Source: Acetobacteraceae bacterium
Lineage (GTDB): Bacteria > Pseudomonadota > Alphaproteobacteria > Acetobacterales > Acetobacteraceae
Direction of reading: 5' to 3'
Assembly (NCBI GenBank): GCA_027340195.1
Contig: DAHWNE010000163.1
Span: 1-12,067 of the forward strand
Length of the DNA: 12,067 nt
Position numbers and translations under genes: made by a program. This document shows positions 1 through 9,580 of the stretch, piece after piece (positions within the stretch are counted from its first letter, which is position 1; every line of letters begins with the position of its first letter). The notes beneath the pieces are model-generated. The model was not told where the DNA came from, searched no databases, and worked only from the letters and a program-made list of their open reading frames with translations.

Positions 1-864
1 AACGAGAGCTTCTCCCGCGACCGCGCGGGGGCCCGCAACTGGCTGTCGGTGGTGCAGATCAATGCCGACAGCGCGGCCTTCTTCGCCCGCTACACGGCCG
101 CCGACCCGGCCTCGGTGATCGCCTTCTATGTCACCGACGCCGCCAACCCCACCTCCATCCTCAGCGCGCTACGCGCGGCGCGGGAGAATGCGCGCACCCT
201 GCGCCCGCTGATCTCCACCGAGATGTGGGTGCAGCTCAACCGCTTCCACGCCCGCCTGGCGGGGCTTGCCGCCGAGGAGCTTGCCCCCGGCCGGCTGGCT
301 CCCCTGCTGTCGGAAATCAAGGAGGCCTGCCAGACCCATACCGGGATCACCGAGGGCACGTTCTTCCGCGATCAAGGCTGGTATTTCTGCCAGCTCGGCC
401 GCTACCTGGAACGCGCCGACCAGACCACCCGGCTGCTCGACGTGAAATACCACGTGCTGCTGCCGCGTACCGAGGAGGTGGGAAGCCCGGTCGATGCCAG
501 CCAGTGGAACGCGCTGCTGCGCTCGGCGGCCGGGTATCACGCCTATCGCCGGCTGCACCCGCGCGGCATCGCGCCGGCGCAGGTGGCGGGGTTCCTGCTG
601 CTCAACCGGCGGTTCCCGCGCTCGGTCTATCTCTGCGTGCGCGAGGCCGAGCTGGCGCTGGCGGATCTGACCGCGCGCTACGAGCTGCGCAACGGGCGGG
701 CGGCGGCCGAGGAGCTGGACGCGCTGCGCGGCATCCTGAGCGCGGTCACGATCGAGGACGTGCTGATCGGCGGGCTGCACGAGTTCCTGGACATGGTGCA
801 GCTGCGCCTTGCCGCCACCGCGCGGGCGCTGGGCGAGGGGTTCTTCGGCGACAAGCCGGCCTGA
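1..864 (+). CDS. Alpha-E domain protein (DUF403), 5' end cut off by the window
   Basis: The frame is open from base 1 to a TGA at 862–864, giving 287 visible residues; the true start lies before the window. Family members are roughly 310–320 residues, so only a short N-terminal part should be missing. The sequence is mostly helical, with the family-like stretches 'RDRAGARNWLS' at the left edge, 'ISTEMWVQLN' and 'GRYLERADQTTRLLDVKYH'. No signal peptide or membrane segment is seen in the visible part. Alpha-E proteins have no settled biochemical role. In many proteobacteria they sit beside a circularly permuted ATP-grasp protein and a transglutaminase-like protein, suggesting a peptide-ligase or proteolytic set; that context would lie left of the window and cannot be checked. 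The gene is convergent with the next one, 2 nt apart, with no room for a separate terminator. Family call good, function unknown. Confidence 0.85.
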   Translation, partial: NESFSRDRAGARNWLSVVQINADSAAFFARYTAADPASVIAFYVTDAANPTSILSALRAARENARTLRPLISTEMWVQLNRFHARLAGLAAEELAPGRLAPLLSEIKEACQTHTGITEGTFFRDQGWYFCQLGRYLERADQTTRLLDVKYHVLLPRTEEVGSPVDASQWNALLRSAAGYHAYRRLHPRGIAPAQVAGFLLLNRRFPRSVYLCVREAELALADLTARYELRNGRAAAEELDALRGILSAVTIEDVLIGGLHEFLDMVQLRLAATARALGEGFFGDKPA

Positions 865-866
865 TC

Positions 867-1853
867 CTATTCCGCCGCCCGCCCGCGCAGCCCGAGCGTG
901 CGGTCCTGCGCGGCGGCGATGCGCGCCATCCGCCGCAGGTCCTGCTCGGTCAGATTGAGCGCGGAATCGACCCACATGTCGGCGATCTCGCGCAGCTCGG
1001 CGATGTCGATCGGCATCACCCGCCGACGCGCCTTGTAGATGGCGGACTGCGCGCGATGGCGGGACCGACCGCGGGCGATGTAGTCGCGCACCACCTGCTC
1101 GCCTTCCCCGGGTTCGGCCAGGATATCCACCACCCCCATCGCCTTCATCTCGGCAGCGGTATAAAGCCGGCCGCTGAGGATCATCTCCTCGGCCTTCACC
1201 ATGCCCATCCGCCGCGCGAGATAGGTGTAGGCCCCCATGCCGGGGAACAGGTTGAACAGGATCTCGGGCAGGCCGAACTTCGCTTGACGTTCCGCCACCA
1301 TCACGTCGCACGAGAGCGGCGCCTCGAGCCCGCCGCCGAGGGCGTCGCCCTGGATCAGAGCGATGGTGACCACCCCATGGCCCCAGCCGGTGTAGTTGGC
1401 GTAGCCGATATTCACGCAGGCCTGCGCGTAGGCGCGCAAGCCCTCGCGGTCGCCCGCGCGGATCTTCTGCGCGAACAAGGTAAGGTCGCCGCCGAGGTTG
1501 AAGACCTCACGTCCGCGTGAGCCGAGCACGAAATAGTCGAACGGCGCCGGTGTCCCGGCGGGGCGGGCGCGAAACAGCGCGTCGATCAGCGCCTGCATAT
1601 GCGCGAGGTCTCGCAACAGCGGCAGGGTGAAGCTGGGCCGGCCGCGCGGCTTCATCCAGGCCCAGAAGGCGCGGTCCTGCTCGTCCAGCACCACGTCGAG
1701 GTCGCTGTAGTCCTGCCCGGCGACGATCGCGGCGGGGCTGGACGGCGGGTCGGGCGGCGGGCCGTACCCGACGATGGCACGCAGCATCTGGCCCGGGTCG
1801 CGCGGGGTCGCGGCGTCCGGGCGCGCCACGGCCTGGTCCAGGAGGGACGTCAT
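867..1853 (-). CDS. rpfF: RpfF-like DSF synthase (crotonase/enoyl-CoA hydratase fold)
   Basis: RpfF enzymes act on acyl-ACP as dehydratase and thioesterase to make cis-2-unsaturated fatty acid signals (DSF). From the chosen start the protein has 328 residues, against about 290 in Xanthomonas. RpfF-like motifs in order are 'VFNLGGDLTLFAQKIRAGDR', 'IALIQGDALGGGLEAPLSC', 'FGLPEILFNLFPGMGAYTYL' and 'EIADMWVDSALNL'. The two glutamates corresponding to the RpfF catalytic pair (Glu141/Glu161 in Xanthomonas) are E177 in GGGLE and E197 in GLPE, with the same spacing of 20. About 50 extra N-terminal residues are Pro/Ala-rich. The ATG at 1853 has an AGGAG 8 nt upstream. The in-frame ATG at 1913 would add 20 codons, including TTA, GTA and ACA (unusual here), and lacks a clear ribosome site. 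No sensor kinase or HD-GYP gene is adjacent. A generic enoyl-CoA hydratase is the alternative, but the match across the whole C-terminal half favours RpfF. Confidence 0.78.
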   Translation of the reverse strand: MTSLLDQAVARPDAATPRDPGQMLRAIVGYGPPPDPPSSPAAIVAGQDYSDLDVVLDEQDRAFWAWMKPRGRPSFTLPLLRDLAHMQALIDALFRARPAGTPAPFDYFVLGSRGREVFNLGGDLTLFAQKIRAGDREGLRAYAQACVNIGYANYTGWGHGVVTIALIQGDALGGGLEAPLSCDVMVAERQAKFGLPEILFNLFPGMGAYTYLARRMGMVKAEEMILSGRLYTAAEMKAMGVVDILAEPGEGEQVVRDYIARGRSRHRAQSAIYKARRRVMPIDIAELREIADMWVDSALNLTEQDLRRMARIAAAQDRTLGLRGRAAE

Positions 1854-1861
1854 CGTTTCGG

Positions 1862-1866
1862 CTCCT
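1862..1866 (-). promoter_or_regulatory. Ribosome binding site deciding the rpfF start
   Basis: On the minus strand this reads AGGAG, 8 nt before the ATG at 1853. The alternative ATG at 1913 is preceded by a stretch with no purine-rich Shine–Dalgarno match. This site is the main reason for choosing the shorter protein. Confidence 0.6.
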
Positions 1867-1890
1867 GCCGTCTCCGTTTCCGGCGGGTGA

Positions 1891-1902
1891 CGTAATGTTA
1901 CG
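1891..1902. repeat. 12-nt inverted repeat, candidate operator just before rpfF
   Basis: The sequence CGTAATGTTACG has perfect 5-nt arms around a TG centre. It lies 38 nt upstream of the chosen rpfF ATG, in the untranslated leader or promoter. It would be coding only if the 1913 start were used, and there it forces rare codons. It resembles a dimeric transcription-factor site, but no regulator can be named. Confidence 0.4.
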
Positions 1903-2007
1903 GTATCCGCCATTCACAGCATCGCACGAATCACGGATCGAAAGCGATAGGTAAAACGCAGAGACGAATCGTGGTACCAGTTGCAAGATTGACGCACACC
2001 CCATGAT

Positions 2008-2027
2008 CGCCCGGTTGTGACCGGGCG
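2008..2027. repeat. GC-rich inverted repeat (7-nt arms, 6-nt loop) in the rpfF leader
   Basis: CGCCCGG and CCGGGCG flank the loop TTGTGA (+ strand). In a minus-strand transcript this would form a stable hairpin inside the long rpfF leader. On the + strand it is followed by CATTTT, but no + strand gene lies upstream, so a terminator role is unlikely. It could act on mRNA stability or attenuation; that is inference. Confidence 0.45.
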
Positions 2028-2082
2028 CATTTTCGCGCGTCGCCACCGCCGGACGTCGGAAAACTGCGGTTCAGACGCTATT

Positions 2083-2112
2083 TTTATACGGATGGCGTGA
2101 CATTATCGTCAC
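2083..2112 (-). promoter_or_regulatory. Candidate sigma70-type promoter for rpfF
   Basis: On the minus strand, GTGACG (4 of 6 against TTGACA) at 2112–2107 is followed after 18 nt by TATAAA (5 of 6 against TATAAT) at 2088–2083. Transcription would begin near 2076 and give a leader of roughly 220 nt before the 1853 start. The −35 element lies within the palindrome 2096–2113. AT-rich −10 elements are rare in this GC-rich window, which adds some weight, but this is a motif reading only. Confidence 0.35.
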
Positions 2113-2113
2113 G
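2096..2113. repeat. 18-nt palindrome overlapping the candidate rpfF promoter
   Basis: CGTGAC and GTCACG flank a 6-nt AT-rich centre (ATTATC), giving a perfect 6-6-6 inverted repeat. It includes GTGA and TCAC halves as in CRP/FNR-family sites, but separated by 8 nt instead of the usual 6. Its position over the candidate −35 would suit a repressor operator. The regulator is unknown. Confidence 0.45.
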
Positions 2114-2164
2114 GCGGCGTTTCGTCCACCGTTCAACCCATGACGAATAAAGCATTTCTCGCCA

Positions 2165-3388
2165 TTACCCCGGCCGTCCCGCAAGCAGCGCCGCCGTCAG
2201 CGCCGCCGAGGCACGCGGCAGCGGCACATGCCCGCGCAGCAGGATCTGCGTCGAGCGGACATAGGCCGCCTCGGTCAGACGCAGCCCGTCGGGGGCGGCC
2301 GCGGCGGTGATGCTGGCCCCCAGGATGCCGGCCGGATTCTCGATCCCCACCGCGATCGGCCGCGCCTCCGCCCCCGGCGCCGCCAGCCCCGCCGCCTCGG
2401 CATGCGCCACCGTCCCCGGGATCAGCGCCGCCGCGGCCAGGCAGCAACCGCCCGAGACCGCCATCGACCGGTGCCCCTGCTGGGGGGTGAAATAGCGCGC
2501 GGCGATATGCCCCCCCGCCGTCGGTTTGCCCACCAGGCAGAGCTTGGGGATGGTCTCCGACCGGGCCAGCGCCTCGGCCGACAGCGGCTGCCCGTCCCGC
2601 CCACGCAGGCCCATCGCCAGCCCGGCCGCCACCCAGACCGCGCGCAGCCGCGCCATCAGCGCCGGATCGCTATCCAGATCGCCGATCGGCTCGTGCACGG
2701 CGCGGCCGAAATCCTCCGCTCGCGCGATCACCATCGGCACCGCCACATCGACGCAGGAGACCTCGACCCCCGCGCAGCGGTCGGTCCGGTTGCCGGTGGG
2801 CAAGAGCTTGCCGGTCTTGGACCCGACCGGGTCGCCCAGCGCCAGATCGACCGCGGCGAAGGCGCCATCGACACCCGGAATCTCGGTGGTGACCGGCAGC
2901 CCGTCGGCGCCGAACACCATCCGGCTCGCGGTCAGCACCCCGGTATTGGTGTTGCGGATCACCGGGGTGAACGCCCCCGGTCCGGCCGGGCGGGACAACA
3001 GCCCGGTATCCAGCGCCCAGAGCGGCAGGGCGGCCGACATGTTGCCGCAGTTCACCGACCAGTCCACCGCGGCGGTCTCGGCGGCCAGCTGCGCCAGGGT
3101 GCTGACGATCCGGCCCTGCTCGTCCAGGTCGGCGAAGAACACCTTGTTGGACGTCGCCGGCCCGCGGCCGAGGCCGGTGATCTGCCGGTTGCCGGCGCGG
3201 GTGCCGGCGAGCGGCAGGCCCATCAGATGGCGCAGCAGCTCCTCGCGCAGCGCGATCGCCGCCGGGGCGAGCCGGTCGAGGATGACGAGGCCGGTGGAGG
3301 TGCCGCCGCGCATGTGATGGACCGGAAACTCGATCACCCCGTCGCGCAGGCGGGGCAGGAAGTCGGGCAGACGGGGACAGGGCGACAT
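2165..3388 (-). CDS. PrpF-fold protein (methylaconitate isomerase / 4-oxalomesaconate tautomerase family)
   Basis: This 407-residue protein belongs to the PrpF family, whose members shift double bonds in tricarboxylates (2-methylaconitate in the 2-methylcitrate cycle, or 4-oxalomesaconate in gallate breakdown, as GalD). Visible motifs are 'MRGGTSTG' at 26–33, 'GLGRGPATSNKV' with K82, 'NCGN' with C114 and 'RNTNTG' at 145–150. In the second half are 'GHIAARYF' and 'SGGCCLAAAALIPGTVA', as expected for the duplicated diaminopimelate-epimerase-like fold. Lys and Cys at these positions match the residues implicated in catalysis in the family. The ATG at 3388 has GAGG on its strand a few nt upstream; the frame stays open far beyond, but that part overlaps rmlB antisense and is not homologous. 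Neither prpBC/acnD nor gallate genes are nearby, so the substrate is undetermined. It is divergent from rmlB. Confidence 0.85.
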   Translation of the reverse strand: MSPCPRLPDFLPRLRDGVIEFPVHHMRGGTSTGLVILDRLAPAAIALREELLRHLMGLPLAGTRAGNRQITGLGRGPATSNKVFFADLDEQGRIVSTLAQLAAETAAVDWSVNCGNMSAALPLWALDTGLLSRPAGPGAFTPVIRNTNTGVLTASRMVFGADGLPVTTEIPGVDGAFAAVDLALGDPVGSKTGKLLPTGNRTDRCAGVEVSCVDVAVPMVIARAEDFGRAVHEPIGDLDSDPALMARLRAVWVAAGLAMGLRGRDGQPLSAEALARSETIPKLCLVGKPTAGGHIAARYFTPQQGHRSMAVSGGCCLAAAALIPGTVAHAEAAGLAAPGAEARPIAVGIENPAGILGASITAAAAPDGLRLTEAAYVRSTQILLRGHVPLPRASAALTAALLAGRPG

Positions 3389-3484
3389 CGGGACCTCGCG
3401 GTTTTCCGGCGATCTAGCACGGTTCGCGGTTGACCGCGGACCCGCCGGCATGGTCTCTCTGCCCGTCGTTTTCAGGGATCCCGG
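3389..3484. promoter_or_regulatory. Divergent promoter region between the prpF-like gene and rmlB, with a 14-nt palindrome
   Basis: This 96-nt gap must hold the start signals of both divergent genes. At 3425–3438 there is a perfect inverted repeat with 6-nt arms, CGCGGT and ACCGCG, around TG. It contains TTGACC (3430–3435), a 5 of 6 match to a −35 box for rmlB, but I see no good −10 at the proper distance. An AGGGA at 3474–3478, 6 nt before the ATG, serves as the rmlB ribosome site. Confidence 0.4.
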
Positions 3485-4540
3485 ATGCGCATCCTGCTCA
3501 CCGGCGGCTGCGGCTTCATCGGCTCGGCGGTGGTGCGCCACCTGCTGCGCCATACCGGCCACAGCGTCGTCAATATCGACAAGATGACCTACGCCGCCTC
3601 GGAAGAGGCGCTGGAGGACGCGCGCACCGATCCGCGGCATATATTGGTCCGCGCCGACATCGCCGACGCGGCGGCGATGCGCGCCGCCTTCGCCGACCAC
3701 CAGCCCGACCTGGTGATGCATCTCGCCGCCGAGAGCCATGTCGATCGCTCCATCGACGGGCCGGGCGACTTCATCCGCACCAACGTGCTGGGCACCTTCA
3801 CCTTGCTTGAGGCCGCGCGCGGCTACTGGTCCGCCCTGCCGGCCGACCGCCGCGCCGCCTTCCGCTTCCCCCATGTCTCCACCGACGAGGTGTTCGGCGC
3901 GCTTGCTCCCGCCGATCCCCCCTTCACCGAGACCACCGCCTATGATCCGCGCAGCCCCTATTCGGCCTCCAAGGCGGCCTCCGACCATCTGGCGCGGGCC
4001 TGGTTCCACACCTACGGCCTGCCCACGATGGTCAGCAATACGTGCAACAATTACGGCCCCTGGCAGTTCCCGGAAAAGCTGATCCCGCTGGTCACGCTGA
4101 ACGCCCTGGCCGGGCGGGAGCTGCCGGTCTATGGCGACGGCTCCAACATCCGCGACTGGCTGTTCGTGGAGGATCACGCCGCCGCCTTGGTACTTGTGGT
4201 CGAGCACGGCGCCCCCGGCGCCACTTACGCCATCGGCGCCCGCCAGCCGCGCAGCAATCTGGAGGTGGTGCGCGCCATCTGCGCGCATCTCGACCGGGTC
4301 GCCCCCGACCCCGCCGGGCCGCGCGACCGGCTGATCCGCTTCGTCCCCGACCGGCCGGGACATGATTTCCGCTACGAGATCGACCCCTCCGCCACCGAGG
4401 CGGCGCTGGGCTGGCGGGCGCCGCACGATTTTGAAACCGGCCTTGCCCGCACCATCGACTGGTACCTGGCCAACCGGCCCTGGTGGGAAGGCGTGCGCGC
4501 CGCGCGCTACGGCGGCGAACGACTGGGAAAGGGCGCATGA
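3485..4540 (+). CDS. rmlB: dTDP-glucose 4,6-dehydratase
   Basis: RmlB (RfbB) is an NAD-dependent short-chain dehydrogenase that converts dTDP-D-glucose to dTDP-4-keto-6-deoxy-D-glucose, the second step of dTDP-L-rhamnose synthesis in the cytoplasm. The 351-residue protein shows the Rossmann motif 'TGGCGFIGS' (6–14), '[12 protein letters not shown]' (79–90), the catalytic 'STDEVFG' (132–138, with T133, D134 and E135), 'YSASK' (Y159, K163) and '[14 protein letters not shown]'. Length and motifs are normal. The usual 'YAGNLESL' stretch is replaced by 'YAASEEAL', a mild change. It is first of the four-gene rml operon, and its TGA overlaps the rmlA start (ATGA). Confidence 0.97.
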   Translation: MRILLTGGCGFIGSAVVRHLLRHTGHSVVNIDKMTYAASEEALEDARTDPRHILVRADIADAAAMRAAFADHQPDLVMHLAAESHVDRSIDGPGDFIRTNVLGTFTLLEAARGYWSALPADRRAAFRFPHVSTDEVFGALAPADPPFTETTAYDPRSPYSASKAASDHLARAWFHTYGLPTMVSNTCNNYGPWQFPEKLIPLVTLNALAGRELPVYGDGSNIRDWLFVEDHAAALVLVVEHGAPGATYAIGARQPRSNLEVVRAICAHLDRVAPDPAGPRDRLIRFVPDRPGHDFRYEIDPSATEAALGWRAPHDFETGLARTIDWYLANRPWWEGVRAARYGGERLGKGA

Positions 4541-5400
4541 AGGGCATCATCCTCGCCGGAGGCTCCGGCACAAGGCTGCATCCGGCGACGCTCGCGTCCT
4601 CGAAGCAGCTGCTGCCGGTCTATGACAAGCCGATGGTCTATTACCCGCTCAGCACGCTGATGCTGGCCGGCATCCGCGACATCCTGCTGATCTCCACCCC
4701 CACCGACCTGCCGCAGTTCCGCCGCCTGCTGGGCGACGGGGCGCAGTTCGGCATCCGCATCGCCTATGCCGAGCAGCCGAGCCCGGACGGGCTCGCGCAG
4801 GCGTTCCTGATCGGGCGCGACTGGATCGCCGGGCAGGCCTGCGCGCTGGCGCTGGGCGATAATTTGATCCATGCCGATCATCTCTCGGCACTGCTGCGCG
4901 CCGCCGCCGCCCGCCCGACGGGGGCCACGGTGTTCGCCTATGAGGTGCGCGACCCGGAGCGCTACGGCGTGGTCACCTTCGATGCCGCCGGCCGGGCGGT
5001 GGCGCTGGACGAAAAGCCCCCCCAGCCGCGCTCGAACTGGGCGGTCACCGGTCTCTATTTCTATGATGCCCGGGTGTGCGACCTCGCCGCCACCATCCGC
5101 CCCTCGGCGCGGGGGGAACTCGAGATCACCGACCTCAACCGGCTCTACCTGGACGCCGGGGCGCTGCATGTGGAGCGGCTGTCGCGCGGCTGCGCCTGGC
5201 TCGACGCCGGCACCCCGGACAGTCTGCTGCAGGCGGCGACCTTCGTGCAGACCATCCAGACCCGCACCGGCCTGCTGGTGGGTTGTCCGGAGGAGGTGGC
5301 GTTCCGCATGGGCTTCATCGATGCCGCCGCGCTGCGCGCTCAGGCCGCGCGGCTGGGCAAGACCGAGCTGGGCCGGGTGCTGACGGAGCTTGCCCGATGA
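4537..5400 (+). CDS. rmlA: Glucose-1-phosphate thymidylyltransferase
   Basis: RmlA (RfbA) joins dTTP and glucose-1-phosphate to make dTDP-glucose, the first and normally feedback-regulated step of the pathway. The 287-residue protein has '[13 protein letters not shown]' (6–18), the nucleotide-binding signature, then '[20 protein letters not shown]', '[12 protein letters not shown]' (79–90) and 'LGDN' with the metal-binding D108. Family members are about 290–300 residues. The segment after GDN, usually 'IFYGHGF', is here 'LIHADHL'. I chose the ATG at 4537 because it overlaps the rmlB stop, follows GGGAAAGGG, and starts exactly at the conserved 'MKGIILAGG'; an upstream in-frame start at 4483 would overlap the rmlB coding end. 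Confidence 0.96.
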   Translation: MKGIILAGGSGTRLHPATLASSKQLLPVYDKPMVYYPLSTLMLAGIRDILLISTPTDLPQFRRLLGDGAQFGIRIAYAEQPSPDGLAQAFLIGRDWIAGQACALALGDNLIHADHLSALLRAAAARPTGATVFAYEVRDPERYGVVTFDAAGRAVALDEKPPQPRSNWAVTGLYFYDARVCDLAATIRPSARGELEITDLNRLYLDAGALHVERLSRGCAWLDAGTPDSLLQAATFVQTIQTRTGLLVGCPEEVAFRMGFIDAAALRAQAARLGKTELGRVLTELAR

Positions 5401-5960
5401 GCCACGCCGAACCGCAATCCATCCCCGAGGTCATCCTGCTGACCCCGCCGCGCTTTCCCGACGGGCGCGGCTTCTTCTCCGAGACCTTCAACGCCGCCCG
5501 CGAGGCGGCCGTGGGCATCGCCGGCCCGTTCGTGCAGGACAACCATTCGGTCTCCGCCCCGCGCGGGACGGTGCGCGGGTTGCATTGCCAGATCGGCCCC
5601 AACGCGCAGGGCAAGCTGGTGCGCTGCGTGCGCGGCGCGATTTGGGACGTGGCGGTGGATATCCGCCGCTTCTCGCCGACCTACGGGCGCTTCGTCGCCG
5701 CCGAGCTGTCGGCGGCGAACTGGCGCCAGCTCTGGGTCCCGGTCGGGTTCCTGCACGGGTTCTGCACCCTCGAGGCGGATACCGAGGTGATCTACAAAGT
5801 CACCGCCCCCTACGACCGCGCCGCCGAGCGTGGGGTGATCTGGACCGACCCCGATCTGGCGCTGCCCTGGCCGGTGGCGGCGGAGGCCGCGGTGTTGTCC
5901 GACAAGGACCGCGTCCTGCCGCGGCTGCGCGACTGCCCCGACTGGTTCACCGTCCCATGA
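5397..5960 (+). CDS. rmlC: dTDP-4-dehydrorhamnose 3,5-epimerase
   Basis: RmlC (RfbC) is a cupin-fold epimerase that inverts C3 and C5 of dTDP-4-keto-6-deoxyglucose. The 187-residue length is typical. Visible hallmarks are '[11 protein letters not shown]' (22–32), '[21 protein letters not shown]' (45–65) with the catalytic H63, '[18 protein letters not shown]' (73–90), '[12 protein letters not shown]', '[11 protein letters not shown]' with candidate acid Y133, and a closing 'LSDKD' supplying the aspartate partner of the histidine. The ATG at 5397 is the second base set of an ATGA overlap with the rmlA stop. Longer upstream in-frame extensions lie inside rmlA and are not homologous. Confidence 0.95.
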   Translation: MSHAEPQSIPEVILLTPPRFPDGRGFFSETFNAAREAAVGIAGPFVQDNHSVSAPRGTVRGLHCQIGPNAQGKLVRCVRGAIWDVAVDIRRFSPTYGRFVAAELSAANWRQLWVPVGFLHGFCTLEADTEVIYKVTAPYDRAAERGVIWTDPDLALPWPVAAEAAVLSDKDRVLPRLRDCPDWFTVP

Positions 5961-6877
5961 GCCGGTCGGGGGGGTGGCTGGTGACCGGCGGGTCCGGCCA
6001 GCTGGCCTCGGCGCTCGCCGCCTACCCCGAGACTCGGGTGATCGGCCGGCCCGGCTTCGATTTCGACCGTCCGGAGACGATCGCCCCGGCACTCGCGGCG
6101 GCACGGCCGAGCCTGGTGGTGAACGCCGCCGCCTATACGGCGGTGGACGCCGCCGAGACCGATGCCGCCGCCGCGTTCCGCGCCAATCGCGACGGCCCCG
6201 CCGCCCTCGCCGCCTGGTGCCGGGATGCCGGCGTGCCGCTGATTCACATCTCCACCGATTACGTCTTCGACGGCAGCAAGGGCGCGCCCTATGTCGAGAC
6301 CGATCCCACCGCGCCGCTCGGCGTCTATGGCGCGAGCAAGCTGGCCGGAGAGCGGGCGGTGCTGGACTCGGGCGCGCGGGCGGTGATCCTGCGCACCTCG
6401 TGGGTCTATGCGCCGCGCGGGCGGAACTTCATGCTGACCATGCTGGGCGCGGGGGCGCGGATGCCGCGGCTGCGGGTGGTGGCCGATCAGATCGGCTGCC
6501 CGACCACCGCGCTCGATCTCGCCGCCGCGGTCGCCGCGGTGGCGGGACGCCTGACCGAGGGCTGGCGGGACGCGTATGCCGGGGTCACCCATGCCGCCGG
6601 TTCCGGGTTCACCTCGTGGCACGGCTTCGCCACCGCGATCTTCGCCGAGGCCGCCGGCTTCGGCGGGCCGGCGCCGGAGGTGGCGGCGATCGCCACTGCC
6701 GACTGGCCGACACCGGTACGCCGGCCGGCGGATTCGCGGCTGGACTGCACCCGCCTGGCGGAGCTATTCGGCGCGCGGCTGCCGGACTGGCGCGACGGGC
6801 TGCGCCGGACGGTGGCGGCCTGGGCGGCGGAATCGCGCCCATCGGACTTGCACCGCGGCGCAGCATCGCTTACATGA
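5957..6877 (+). CDS. rmlD: dTDP-4-dehydrorhamnose reductase
   Basis: RmlD (RfbD) reduces the 4-keto group with NAD(P)H to give dTDP-L-rhamnose, finishing the pathway. The 306-residue protein has an N-terminal '[14 protein letters not shown]' (7–20) nucleotide-binding motif, '[12 protein letters not shown]', 'ISTDYVFDG' (98–106), 'YGASK' (Y124, K128) and 'LRTSWVY', all standard for this SDR subfamily. It starts by ATGA overlap with rmlC. The stop at 6875–6877 is 31 nt before rpoZ, so its 3' end probably contains the rpoZ promoter. The C-terminal tail, about 15 residues rich in Ser, Arg and Ala, is not obviously conserved. No glycosyltransferase follows, so the rhamnose acceptor is encoded elsewhere. 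Confidence 0.95.
   Translation: MSRSGGWLVTGGSGQLASALAAYPETRVIGRPGFDFDRPETIAPALAAARPSLVVNAAAYTAVDAAETDAAAAFRANRDGPAALAAWCRDAGVPLIHISTDYVFDGSKGAPYVETDPTAPLGVYGASKLAGERAVLDSGARAVILRTSWVYAPRGRNFMLTMLGAGARMPRLRVVADQIGCPTTALDLAAAVAAVAGRLTEGWRDAYAGVTHAAGSGFTSWHGFATAIFAEAAGFGGPAPEVAAIATADWPTPVRRPADSRLDCTRLAELFGARLPDWRDGLRRTVAAWAAESRPSDLHRGAASLT
6848..6876 (+). promoter_or_regulatory. Weak candidate promoter for rpoZ inside the end of rmlD
   Basis: TTGCAC (6848–6853) and TACATG (6871–6876) are separated by 17 nt. Both matches to the consensus are partial (about 3 of 6 each), but the spacing is right and the position, ending 32 nt before the rpoZ ATG, is sensible for a housekeeping gene placed after a sugar operon. 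Read-through from rmlD is the alternative. Confidence 0.25.
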
Positions 6878-6908
6878 ACGATCCCCCTCCGCCCGGAGCC
6901 GATCTCGC

Positions 6909-7313
6909 ATGGCGCGCGTCACCGTCGAAGACTGCATCCAGAAAATCCCCAACCGGTTCGAGCTGGTGCTGCTCGCCGCCCAGCGCGCGCGCGGCATCTC
7001 GCGCGGGGAAGAACTCACGGTCGATCGCGACAACGACAAGAACCCGGTGATCGCGCTCCGCGAAATCGCCGAGGAGACGATCGATCCCGCCCGGATCGAG
7101 ACCGACCTGATCCGCTCGCTGTCGCGCGCCCCCGAACCCGAGCCCGCCGACGAGGAAGTGCTGGACCTGATCCCCACCGATCAGAACATCTTCGGCCTGC
7201 AGGACGTCGCCGCCGAGGAGGAGGCCGCCGCCTTCGCGGCCGAGGCCGAGGAACTGTCCCCCGAAGACCTGGAAGCGGCGATCGAGGCGGAGCTCGCCGG
7301 CAAACAACACTGA
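6909..7313 (+). CDS. rpoZ: DNA-directed RNA polymerase subunit omega
   Basis: Omega helps assemble RNA polymerase by holding the beta' subunit and in many bacteria forms part of a ppGpp-binding site. The conserved core is at the N-terminus: '[20 protein letters not shown]' (1–20), '[10 protein letters not shown]' and '[15 protein letters not shown]' (44–58). The protein is 134 residues, longer than the E. coli form (91) because of an acidic, Ala/Glu-rich C-terminal tail from about residue 74, as commonly seen in alphaproteobacteria. A GGAG at 6895–6898 lies 10 nt before the ATG. rsh begins 7 nt after its stop, the familiar rpoZ–spoT/rsh pairing. Confidence 0.96.
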   Translation: MARVTVEDCIQKIPNRFELVLLAAQRARGISRGEELTVDRDNDKNPVIALREIAEETIDPARIETDLIRSLSRAPEPEPADEEVLDLIPTDQNIFGLQDVAAEEEAAAFAAEAEELSPEDLEAAIEAELAGKQH

Positions 7314-7320
7314 CCGGCCG

Positions 7321-9576
<2,256 letters not shown>

Positions 9577-9580
9577 CGCG

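Larger units (their letters stand above)
1854..2164. other. Intergenic control region upstream of rpfF
   Basis: About 311 bases without a gene separate the prpF-like stop from the chosen rpfF start. The stretch is visibly richer in A+T than the flanking genes. It holds a promoter-like sequence, three inverted repeats (listed separately), and an imperfect 11-nt direct repeat beginning ACGAATC at 1926 and 1964 (9 of 11 positions equal). A further ACGAAT lies at 2143. Both flanking genes run on the minus strand, so this is the leader and promoter region of rpfF and the tail of the prpF-like transcript. I see no small gene with a convincing ribosome site. Confidence 0.6.

Noticed and set aside
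2008..2033. Rho-independent terminator on the + strand (hairpin plus CATTTT)
   Set aside because: No + strand gene ends upstream; both flanking genes run on the minus strand, and on that strand there is no T-run after the stem.
3389..4426. 346-codon upstream extension of the prpF-like frame
   Set aside because: It overlaps rmlB antisense, and the family homology begins right after the ATG at 3388, which has its own ribosome site.
6518..6545. GC-rich repeated units in rmlD (Ala/Val repeats)
   Set aside because: Simple codon repetition of an Ala-rich helix in a GC-rich gene; no sign of a DNA-level function.
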